From: Todiramphus chloris collaris
Taxonomy: Eukaryota; Chordata; Aves; Coraciiformes; Alcedinidae
Direction: 5' to 3'
NCBI GenBank assembly: GCA_025345505.1
Contig: JANVCC010000167.1
Location: 807,080-871,079, forward strand
DNA length: 64,000 nucleotides
The notes beneath the pieces are model-generated. The model was not told where the DNA came from and did no database searches. It worked only from the letters and a program-made list of their open reading frames with translations. Each line of letters opens with the position of its first letter. Positions within the stretch are counted from its first letter, which is position 1. Position numbers and translations under genes: made by a program. Shown in pieces: positions 50,901 to 62,900 of this stretch.

Positions 50901-53900
50901 CCCAGAGAAGGAAGGAAAATGTGCAGAGTGATAATGTCGCTGACATTGTAGCTTGTTGGTGGCATCTGGCACACACTGGCAAAACCAGAACCTTAAGATT
51001 TGCCAGCTTGTGGGAGGAATTCAGTACAATTTTTGGGGTTTTTTTTTTAGTTTTGGCCTTTGTTTTTGGCATTAGTAGCGCAGGAGTTAAGCGTGCTCAG
51101 CCTGTTGCTCCAGGACCACGATGTTCATTCATATTCTTGTGGTTTGCAGAACTTCTTTGGCCCAGAGTTTGTGAAGATGACGATTGAGCCATTCATCTCC
51201 TTGGATCTACCAAAGTCTATCTTGGTAAGAAAGGGGCTGTTCAGCAGTCAGCTGCAGGGGGAAGTGTGTTAAACCAACAAATGCCCTTTTATCACAAGCG
51301 TGAATGTTGGGCTGTTTTATTTCACAAAATGTAGACTAAGAAAGGGAAGAACGATGACACCAGGAGAAAAGTAAATGTGATCCTTCTGAGTGGGCAGAAG
51401 CTGGAGCTGACCTGTGACACCAAAACAATCTGTAAAGATGTCTTTGATATGGTTGTTGCCCATATTGGCTTGGTGGAGCATCACTTGTTTGGACTGGCTA
51501 CTTTAAGAGGTAAGAATGATAATTTGCTGTAGTTGACAAGCTACATGGTGTTGAGAAAAGAGAAGCAGAGACTATCTGGCATCTACAAAGTGTTTACTTC
51601 GAGTTACACTCTCTTGTATTGAGGCAAGAAACATTCCTTGACGAAGAACAACTTGGCACAATGAATTCTTTGAGTAGAGACAGCTCACTTTGAGCAAGTT
51701 CTCTTCCCTGCTGTTTAACTCATTCTGACCAGTAGCTCTCAGAGGACATGAAAGGGTTTTGGTCTTGTTGATGTGCCCTAAACCATGTTGCAGCCTGTTG
51801 GGATGCATTGGAGGGTTCTTTCTATAGAAGGAGCTGCCGTGAAGAAAGGATTTGCTCCTGAGCTGCTGATTTTTTGCTATGAGAACAGATCAGAAATTGG
51901 ACCTTTTTTATGTGACTGGGTAAAAGGTCATTGTGACAGAACTGATGTGGTCAGACCCAAGCTTCTTGTCACCACATCTGTTGCAGAACTGGAGCTTTCA
52001 GAAATATTGCTGTGTGATAGAAGAAGCTCTTAGCAGCCCAAGAGCTCACTCTATCCATGGCAGGCTCCTGGTGCTCTTGGCAGCTTAGAAAGCCTTGAAA
52101 ACATTTTGCAGAAGGCTAAATGGGACAGAAGTAGTAAGGGAGGGAAGGAATGGCAGATTTTTTTCATTTCCTATGGTGTAAAAAATTTGAAATTGTTAAG
52201 GGAACTCTCGCTCCTATTTTGTAGCTATCATGGAAGGTTACTTCTTCCTTTATATTTTTCCTCCCCCCCCCCCCCCCCCCCCCACTGGTGTGTTTGGGAT
52301 AGCTAAAATTATTTCTTCTGCCCTTATTCAGTGTCTCCCTTAATAGTTATGGTTCTTATAAACCATTGTAAAGTAGCAGAAAACCTTCATTTGGTTATTC
52401 AAAACCAAATTTCAGAGTCGTAAATCTGGTTTTGATCCTCCAGCTGGAGAAAATAATCTGGTTTTAATGTTTTTACCCTTGTGCTTCTCTTTTTTTAACG
52501 TTCATGGCAGACAACGAGTTTTTCTTTGTCGATCCTGACATAAAGCTAAGTAAAGTAGCTCCAGAAGGATGGAAAGAAGAACCAAAGAAAAAACACAAGC
52601 ACCCTGTCAACTTCACCCTGTTCTTTCGCATCAAGTTTTTTGTGGATGATGTCAGCCTTATACAGTGAGTGTATGAAACATTTCTTTTTGTGTTTTTAAG
52701 CCCTAAATTTGCGGATAGAAATTGGATATTAATCCAATACTGGAAATCTGCTGTAACAGGAAGAGTGCCAAAGGTGGTGTGGGTTTTTTTGTGGTTTTTG
52801 TTTTGTTTTCCTGTTGTAGGCATACACTGACTTGTCACCAGTATTATCTGCAGTTGCGGAAGGACATCCTGGAAGACAGGATGCACTGTGATGATGAGAC
52901 AGCCCTATTACTGGCATCTCTAGCTCTCCAAGCTGAGTATGGAGATTACCAGGCAGAGGTACACCATCGATTTCACCTTTGAGAAACTATTCTTTCTGCT
53001 TTATTAAAGAACGAGCAGTGCATGTGCTTCACAGCTTTGCACTGGACTGGAAGCTCTGTTGGCACTTGGTCAAGTTTTATTCCAGTCTTAACACAAGGCT
53101 GTTGTAGAATGTAGTTCAAGATCTGGGTGTTGAACCCTTGATCTTCAGGGGGAGTAGTCAGGCTTAAGTAGGAGGAAACCATACGTGAAATTAAGCTCTG
53201 AGCCAGGGATTCAGGTTCCAAATTGCCTATTTTAATCCATTGTAACACAAGAGTCTCTGTAAAATCACAGAATCATAGAAAAGTTTGGGCTGGAAGAGAC
53301 CTTCAAGATCATCAAGTCCAACCTCATTCCCAGCCAACTGAATGTTTATGCTTAATGCCTGCTTATAGACTAGGATATGGAGATACCATCACAAAAATGT
53401 TTCACGTTGTAGGTGCACGGCCTGTCATACTTCAGACTGGAACACTATGTCCCAGCCCGAGTGATGGAGAAACTAGACCTGTCCTACATCAAGGAAGAGC
53501 TGCCAAAATTGCATAGCACTTATGTGGGTGCATCTGAAAAAGAGACAGAATTAGAATTTTTGAAGGTAAGTGGGCAGCAGTTTGATTCCTAAACCTGGGA
53601 CTTAAGAAATTCCTAGTGGGAATATGGGTGCCTGGATTTTAAGTGGAAGCATTAAAACATAGAGCATTAAAACCTAAAGCATTAAAACATAAAGCGTTAA
53701 AGCCTAAACCAAGCATTGAAACCTAAGCCAAGCATTAAACAGCTCAGGTCCTGAATAACACTGAAAGGTACAAAGCTGAAAAGATCTTCTCAAAAAGAAA
53801 CAATATTATGGGTATAAAGAAATTACAATAGAAGGGAGTGAAGTCTCTTCAGTTGTTTTGGTTTTGTTGTGGTTTTTTTTTCCAATCAGTACTCTTCCAG

Positions 53901-56900
53901 CATTAGCTCAAACTAGTTAAAAGCAACTATTGATCCTTGGGTTTACTCAGATGGAAGCTGTGATGGTGATTACCATGCACACCCTGAATTCCCTATGTCC
54001 TTTGTTCTTTCTGTTGAGAAAAAAAAAACCCAAACCTAAGTGTTTAAATTACGAAAAGTTTTGGTACAGCCAATACTGTTTATGGTGCTTGGTATGAAGC
54101 AAGCCAGAAGTGTTACCAAGCAGACTTCCTTCTGCAGGTACTATGTAAGATGATAGCAAAGGGATAATCATAGATTTGGTTTAGTCTGAAAGAATCATAG
54201 ACTCATAGGATGTTTGGGGTTGGTAGGGACCTCTGGAGATCATGGAGTCCAACCCCCCCTGCCAGAGCAGGGTCACCCAGGGCAGCCCACACAGGAACAG
54301 ATCCAGGGGGGTGGGAAAGTCTCCAGAGAAGGAGACTCCACAACCTCTCTGGGCAGCCTCTTCCAGGCTCTGGCACCCTCACAGTAAAAAAGTTCCTCCT
54401 CATGTTGAGGTGGAACCTTCTGTCCTCACAAGAGAGATGTTCCAGTCCCTTCATCATCCTCGTAGCCTCCCTTGGACTCTCTCTGGTATTTCCCTGTCCC
54501 TGTACAACTGGGGAGCCCAGGACTGGCCACAATACTCCAGAGGTGGCCTCACCAGTGTAGAGCAGAGGGGGAGAAGAAGTGTAGGGATCTTGATCCTTGT
54601 CAAACCTCATCTGACTGGGGATGGCAAAGAGCAATTAGATTCCCTCGTTTGATTAATTGCATCAGTCCCTTGTGCCAGTACTGCAGAGGCAGCAACAACG
54701 AGTGCCTGGGAGTGCAAAGTGAATTGCAGTGTCGACCTCATTCTGTATTTAAGAAATGTGGCAGTACCAAGTGCATCTGGTTAGTTGGTTTTCTTTCCAG
54801 GCATTCTCAATTCATGCTTTCATTGTTTGATTTTAATCAAATGAACCCTACCAGTAGCATCTGGCAGGTCAAGAGATACTACCAAGGCTTGGAAATCTCT
54901 AGAGGAACTGATGTGCCTCTGTTGTGACATCTGTAAACTGCACAAGTGGAATCACTAGAGAGCAAGAGATCTTTTTTTCTAAAATCCACATATATTAAAG
55001 TCTCTATATATACACACACATATTAAGGTGGATGTATATATCTAAATGGTATACATACAGAGGTAGAATGTTTGTATAGAGATAAAATAAACTTGCCATA
55101 GCCTGAACTTCATATTCTTACAAGTTGCATTGCACTGATCTGTCCAGTTGTGTCAGAGGCTGACAGAATATGGGGTTCACCTTCACCACGTGTTGCCTGA
55201 GAAGAGATCCCAAACAGGCATCATCCTGGGAGTGTGCTCCAAAGGGGTTGTGATTTTTGAAGTTCACAACGGTGCCCGCAGTCCTGTGCTCCGCTTCCCC
55301 TGGAGGGAAACCAAGAAAATATCCTTTAGTGTAAGTGGGTCTTTGTCATCCATCTCTCTGTATATCTATCTCCAGACACTGGTGTGGCATGTTCTTTTAA
55401 TTTTTTTTTGCAAAATAAGCTGCTGTTTTATGGTGTAATCTGTTTAGTGTGGCTGGGCTGCGTTCTTATACCATTGAAAGAAGAGTTTTGATGGTTTACA
55501 TGTTCATATTTTATTTATTTTCACTTTTCCATTTTCTTAGCTCACATTCTACGCTGCTCAGGTCCCAGCCTCAGAGTTTAGCACCAGTCTTTTGGCAAAT
55601 CTCTGCTTGGGACACGTGGCTTCTCTGCCTTCTAAGGGAAAAGTTGTTGTGAAGATAGGTGAAGGGCTACTCTTAGCATGGGGAAAACCTCTGCCCACTT
55701 ACTGCATTTCTAAGCAATCTGCCCATGTCACTATATGGGACTGCACCAGAGTGAGAATCCTGGGTGCTGGCAAATGCCAGTACTGGGTGTAACCAGGAGG
55801 TGCCCCTATGTTGCCTTGAGTAGTTAAGTTGAACACTAATGGCTTACAGGGGCTGACTTTTGATCTCAACGATGCCAGCCAACTTCAGTGGGTATACTGT
55901 AATCTGGTGGTCAGGTGTCAGTTTTTAATGAGCTTTAAGCTTCACCTTCTTGAAAAGCAGCACTGCTAAATCTCTGATACCTTTTTTAAAAAGCTACAGC
56001 CTGTTTGCCAGAGGATTTTAACTGGAATTGGTAGATTGAAGTGTAAAAATGACTTTTTAAAGTTATTGTTATCTTTTCAAGATAAACTTAAGGCCTGGAA
56101 GATTAACTAAGAGATTTTGTAATTAAATGGGCATCTAGTTCTTTTTTTTCTCAGCACCCCTGGTGACTTCCTCAGAGAGGCTTTTGAAAACCTCATCCTG
56201 TAAAATGTAGCAAGTGCCTGGTTGTCCTTAGTCAGCACTAACAGTAACAGAGATGAATTAAATAGTAATAAAGTAACATCTCAGCAGGCTCAGAAGTACC
56301 TTTCAAGTGCTGCTTGGTAAATCTCAAATGATTTTCAGCCCCTGTTTTAACAGAAATCCCTCCCATTAGTGCATTTGCCTGCAGGAAAGTTTGAATGCTG
56401 TAGCTGTGCATGAGCAAACACAAAATTCTTTCTAGGCTAAAAGAAATCATAGTCTTCAACTTTTCTCTTTTCCTCTTGTGTAGAAGAAGAAAATAACTTT
56501 GCAGAACACATCAGATGGTATCAAGCATGCATTTCAGACCAACAACAGTAAGACTTGCCAGTACCTTTTGCATCTCTGCTCTTCCCAGCATAAATTCCAG
56601 TTACAGATGAGAACCAGGCAGAGCAACCAAGACACTCAGGACATTGGTAAGGACTGTGATGCTCTGTTGGTTATATATGTAATAAATAATTACATATGTT
56701 GTGGAATATGGCTGTTGTAATGTAGCTGAGATGTTAATAGCTATATGTATTTTTGCAAGGAGAAAAACTGAACTGGAACTCCAGTAGTTTTGCCGAGCAA
56801 TGACATTTGTGGAGCTCTGCAGTTGGAGGGTTTATACCACAAAGAGAATCAGCTGTCTAAAGTTGGTTTAGGTTTTGTGTAAGAGGTTAAAAAAACCCCC

Positions 56901-59900
56901 AAAGATTTGCAGATCACACAGAGCTGGTACGCAGCAGCTCCTCTAATATAAAAAGAATCTAAAAATAGGTCACTAATTGTACTTTCCCATTTGATTACCA
57001 GCTTTTAGCTTTTTTTTCTTTCAGAAAGAACTTGAAGATGTTACAATAATGGGATTTTTTTTTTTTAACCTTCTGCTTAATGTGAAAGGAATTGGTTCGA
57101 TGATATGGAATTACAGCTACAAAGGTGGGATGGTGGGAGGGGAAATACAATAGGGAGCATTTCCTGATGGTGCGTCTGTAAGCTCTCTTTATTCCACTTA
57201 ATGTTTGGTGGACCTAGCAAGGAACAAAAATTCCCTGTAGTCTCTTCCTCTTCTAATTTGTGTGCATGGTTGAAAAATGTAGAAGTGTTCTTTTTGGATA
57301 GAAAATACTAATTAGAAGCTGCAGTCATTGAAAAAGCCCTTTATACTAATTTCTTCTCTAGCTGGAGCAGAGCTGACTTGGCTGGCTGGCTTTGAATGCA
57401 GCCTGGCAGTGCTATTTTGGTCAGCTTGTCTGCTCATTCTTTCTTTGTTCCCTCTTTTCATCTGTCTGCATTCCAGTTGCTGTTAATGCAGACTTCCACC
57501 AGTGTAGCTGGGATGGAGTTTGACCCCATTGCTGTGGAGATTGTGATCTCTAATGGAAAAAAAAAAAATTAAAGGGGGATGGGAGGGAAGGGCACGTGGC
57601 AACTGTGCAGCTTTTTTTTCTCTTCTGTTGGGCTCTACCAACTTGGTGCAAATGAAACAGGAGCAAGTGGCTTAAAGCTTTTGTGCCATTCTCTCACTTC
57701 AGTGTTTGCTTATCCTGAATTGTGCGGGAAAGCAGAGTGGGGCATGGGGGAAAGCAAAGCTGGACATGGGGGAAGGAAAGCAGGACATGAGGAAAGCTTT
57801 TCCTGGCTAGGCAAACTTGGTTGCTCTTACAGATGCAGTATGTGTTGTGCTTTGGGAGTCTGGAAAATAAGTTTCTTTCTGTGCAGTGCAGGGCACATGG
57901 AATTCAGAGGTCTCCCATTTCATCCGTCATTCCTAATCTGAAGCAAATAAGTCAGTGTTGTCGTTAACTCCATTACCCTGGGTTATGAAAAGTAAACACC
58001 ACTGAAACAAAGTTTGCGTTTTTCATAACTTGACTGAGCTACATTGGTTAGCCACGTTTCTCTTTCCTTCATATATATTTACATAGAGCAATAGAGTTAC
58101 TAGAACACTACTTTTTAAATGAGGAAATGTTGTAATGCAGCTAAGAGAAAACCATGCTGAAGCAATTAGTCAGAATAGCACGTTAATAACAAGTACAGCA
58201 TTCTTTTGCTACAGCAGTAAAAGCCCAGGCAGTATTTGGGAATGCAGAATGCCTGCAGAAGCATCAAGTTGTTTGGCTTTTGGGGGTTTCTTTTGAGACA
58301 AGGATGAAGGCCTGACAAGCTTAGTGACATTCATTTTCATGGGAGAGAACAGAGGATGGAGGCATGAGGGAGAGCATTTTATAGCCCCTGTGAGGAACTG
58401 TGACTTGTTTTTCACAGAATTGCTGTGATCAGAGAAGATCTTTAAGATCATCAAGTCCAACTGTTATCTACTTTACCAGAGCCACTACTCCACCATATCC
58501 TTGAGCACCACATCTCAATGGCTTTTAAATACATCCAGGGATGACAACTCAACCACCTCCCTGGGCAGCCTGTTCCAGCCTTGGATAACCCTTTTGGTAG
58601 AGAAGTTATTTCCTCATGTCCAACCTAAACCTCCTCTGGCACAACTTGATTGCATTTCCTCTTTTCCTGTCAGTTGTGACTCCTGAGAAGAGATCAATGC
58701 CCACCTCTCTACAATCTCATTTCAGGTAGTTGGAGAAAGTGATAAGGTCTCCCCTCAGCCTCCTCTTCTCCAGACTAAACCACCCCAGCTCCCTCAGTCA
58801 GTCCTTATTCTCCTGACCCTTCACCAGCAGTGACCTGGGAGAACCATTGTAGCACATGTCAATCTCAGAACGAATTAGACTTGGAGAATAAGAGCAAAAT
58901 ACCTCTTGAATAACATTCTTTCTACAGGAGTAGAAAAAGGTGAGACACAAAGAAAGGGGAAAAAAAAAGAGATAGCAATTTTGTGGTACATGAGAAAGTC
59001 GAGAAGCTGTAACATGAGGAATGATGGTTTCTTTTTTGCACAGCTTCTGTGGCCATGGAGCGAGCAGAATCAAGCACTGAGTTTTAAGATGAACGTTTGC
59101 ATTCCTGAAAGACCATCTAGAAAACCACAAACATGCAGTGAGGGTTAAGTCAGCCTTATGAAGGACAAGTTTTAAGGATGCAGAAGTTTTCAGTGAAGGG
59201 TTTGGCAGAAGGTGTGAAAGGCCTAATGTCTATATAGATAGTAACGTGGAAGCATTCATCTGAAATCCATAGGGAAATCCTATGGTTTGGTATTTGCAGA
59301 GGGTCATCACAACCTCAAGAGATCAGATCTTAGACTATTTTATTAAGGTACTCTTCCCTAGGATGGGAACACAACAAGAGCAAGTGTCATTGATGGCTTC
59401 TGTCAGAGTCAGGAAGCTGAGATTTGGAGCTCATCTAGTCTATCTGGTGGCTGTAGTTAGAGGAGCTATTTGGTGTAGGTAGGGAAGTGGTACTTGTATA
59501 CTAATTCACCCTTCAAAAGGACCAAAAAATACCTTCCACAATTAAATCTTCTCAATCTGTATGCCCACTGTAGAGGAAGCATGCGGAGCTGTTGCAGTTA
59601 CTCCCTGCCAGAAGACATTCTGGAATGTCTTCTGGAATGGCAGTGCTGAGGGTTGCACTTGCAAAAGACACTCTTTACTAGTGAACTCTTGGGTGTTTAG
59701 TAAAGCTGCTGGATGAGGTGAGGAGACTCTGCTTAAGAGAGTCCTGGCTCATGAGTCACAAAATCTGGCAAAAAACCCGGTCAACACTTTTTAGATTTAG
59801 GGTGTTCCTGACAGGGGAAGTCCCCAAGTGCACCTGAGTGAACTGATACTCTTCAACCAGGCAGAGATACTGCCAAGCCCTCCTGACTTTGCGGCTGTAC

Positions 59901-62900
59901 TGTAGTCATGTCAGGGACTCGGGTGAAGAAAATTGGTGGTTGGGTGGGTGGTTGGGTGGGTGGTTGGGTGGGTGGTTGGGTGGGTGGATGGGTGGGTGGG
60001 TGGGTGGATGGGTGGATGGGTGGGTGGATGGGTGGGTGGTTGGGTGGGTGGTTGGGTGGGTGGTTGGGTGGGTGGTTGGGTGGGTGGATGGTGGGGTGGT
60101 TAGGTGGGTGGATGGTGGGGTGGTTAGGTGGGTGGATGGTGGGGTGGTTAGGTGGGTGGATGGAGGGGTGGTTAGGTGGGTGGATGGAGGGGTGGTTAGG
60201 TGGGTGGATGGAGGGGTGGTTAGGTGGGTGGATGGAGGGGTGGTTAGGTGGGTGGATGGAGGGGTGGTTAGGTGGGTGGATGGAGGGGTGGTTAGGTGGG
60301 TGGATGGAGGGGTGGTTAGGTGGGTGGATGGAGGGGTGGTTAGGTGGGTGGATGGAGGGGTGGTTAGGTGGGTGGATGGAGGGGTGGTTGGTTGGGTGGG
60401 GGGATGGTTGGGTGGATGGGTGGACGGATGGATGGATGGAAGGAAGTTTGGTGGGATCTGATAGTGTAGAGGTGAGTGAGTCCTGTTTGTTCAAGTTCTG
60501 GAAAAGACTTGTATGAGCAGGTTAAAGAAAGTTCAGTGTTCAGTGCAGGAAGGGCAGGACTTCAGTATAGTAGACGGTCAGGTTAGTGTACTGTCCTGAA
60601 CTCCCAACTTTGCTTCCTGAGCAAACTCCATGGTGGTTGTTCATATGTACCTGATGAGTTAGGTACTTCTGAGCATCTAGAGAAAATACGCTTTGTGTCT
60701 GCGGGTTGCTTAAAATGCATGTTTTACACAAGGAGGTCCCACTAGCTTTGATGTAGAACTGAAAGATTGTTTGGTTTTGTTTGGTTGGGGTTTTTTTTGC
60801 TTTGTTTTGGTTTTTTGGTGTGGGGTTTTTTTGTTGCTATTTTGTTGTTTTTTGTTTTTTTTTTTTTAATCTACAGAAAGGGCTTCATTTAGGAGCCTAA
60901 ACCTTCATGCAGACTCAGTCAAAGGTTTCAACATGGGACGAGCCATCAGTACTGGTAGCCTGGCCAGCAGCACTTTGAACCGACTTGCTGTTCGCCCTCT
61001 GTCCGTTCAGGCAGAGATTCTGAAGAGGCTCTCCTGTTCTGAGCTCTCACTCTTCCAGCCACTTCCTGGCTCTTCAAAGGACAAGAATGAGAAGACTTCA
61101 TGGGAGGAAAGACCCAGGGTTATGAGCAAGTCATTTCATGATCTGAGTCAGAGCCACATCTCAGTTTACCCCCCAAGGAAAAACATCATTACTTCTTTGG
61201 ACTCTTCCCCCCAAAAAATAGAAGATATAATGGGAAGAGTCTTTCAGCAGATCCCCAAATTTGACTCTGGATCAGCAGTGGGAGCGTTAAAACTGAACAA
61301 GTAAGAGCCTCTCTGACCACCCTGCCATATATTTGTGTACAGTCAATGTAAATTTTTGCATCAGTTTTGATTTATCATTTATACCATTATTTTATTACAT
61401 TGATCCTTCCCTTCCTTCCCCTCTCCCAACTTCCTCTTACCTCTGTCTCGTTCTCCTTCTCTCCTTCTCCCCTTTAAGTTCAAAATCTCATGCAGGTTTA
61501 AGTAGAAGCCCTGACAGAAAGAAAAATGAATCAGACTCATCATCCATTGAAGATACTGGTCAAGCCTATGTTGTAGGTCAGCATGCAAAAAATAATATGT
61601 CTTTACTAACTAACCACTGAAATTGCTTTGGGTGTAATGCTTTGATATATTTATTAACTGATCATAGTATTTTTTAAATGAGCTGGCTATTGCCTAGCAC
61701 CTCTGAGCAGGAACTGCACAGTTCTTTTTTGTTTGATCTCATTTGGCTATCATAAATCAGCTGCAGTTTTTTTGCAGTGCATTGGGAATTGGACAAAAAC
61801 CACTCTTGTGATGAGCTAAGCCAAATGTACTTACTCTGTTTTCTTGGCAAGGATTGGATTGCAAACAAATAGCCTTCCTAGCAAGGAAAAATACAGAGAT
61901 CACATTATTACAAAATAAAATTAGATTCAGAGCAGCTAAATAGACTTGAACTTAAACATGAGGTTATTTTATAAATTAAAAAATTATACTGCCTTTTTAT
62001 TCTCCTTAGACTTTTTTTTTGTTCTCCATAGACTGTTTTTTTTATTCTCCATAGACTGTTTTTTTTATTCTCCATAGACTTTTTTTTTTATTCTCCATAG
62101 ACTTTTTTTTTATTCTCCATAGACTTTTTTTTTATTCTCCATAGACTTTTTTTTTTATTCTCCATAGACTTTTTTTTTTGTTCTCCATATTTCTTTTTTT
62201 TTTCTCCACAGACTTTTTTTTTATTCTCCACAGACCTTTTTTTTTTTTTATTCTCCACAGACTTTTTTTAATTCTCCAGGACTTATTTGGGAACTGTGTT
62301 TTTGCATAAGCCACTGAAGAGGCAGATGAGGCGTGCAGTGTCTGTAGTGACTAGTTGAAGCCATTTATCCCATGCTTTCAGCTTTATTGTGAGAAATTTC
62401 AGTGATATCATGTGCTTACCCATAATAATCTGGGCAGCAGTTCTGATAAGGATCTTAGCTACAGGTCAGAAAGTCCAGCTGAATCACATGGCCTGTGCTG
62501 GGGAACACAAGTTCTTTGCAGGATGAAACTCATCAGCTGAAACTTTAGAGCTCAGAAGTTTGGAGAAGGCTAGCACAGATTTCCTACAAAGATTGAATTA
62601 TCTCCCCTCATTTACTTTCGAACTTAGTACATTTCTTATTTTATCCTCTTTAAAGTTGGGCCATATTTGCTTGGCATTGATCAGAAATATGATTCTGTAT
62701 TTCATCCAACCCATTCTATATGCCATCCAATTTAAATAGAAAGACTTGGTTCCAGTGGGTGCTTATGGCAGTAATTTGTTACTGCACAAAATCCGACAAG
62801 ACTCCTGTTGTGTTGGTTTATTATTTTAGGCATATTCAAACAATTCTGTTAGAAAATTTAGTCTTTGACTTAGTTTCTCAAGATCCATTCATTTTCTCTG

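Larger units (their letters stand above)
53566..55147. other. Intron (1.6 kb) within FERM F2
   Basis: It holds a degenerate tandem repeat of about 16 bp (53640-53735), a minus-strand CR1 with an internal deletion (54192-54584) and a TA/CA-rich stretch (54988-55045). Confidence 0.75.
56647..60876. other. Intron (4.2 kb) before the cassette block
   Basis: It holds an imperfect G/A-rich repeat of about 22 bp (57735-57800), a minus-strand CR1 (58413-58830), a 28-bp palindrome (59608-59635), the G-rich array (59934-60446), and a T/G-rich tract directly before the acceptor (60766-60868). Confidence 0.8.

Noticed and set aside
49635-51149. An additional PTPN13 exon between the coiled coil and the FERM entry
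   Set aside because: The exons at 49415 and 51150 join in phase 0 with the protein order seen in human, so none is needed and none is recognisable.
59853-60516. Long open frames on both strands with His/Pro/Asn or Gly/Trp/Val repeats
   Set aside because: They arise because the repeat unit is a multiple of three. The peptides merely translate the tandem array, and no splice or family support exists.
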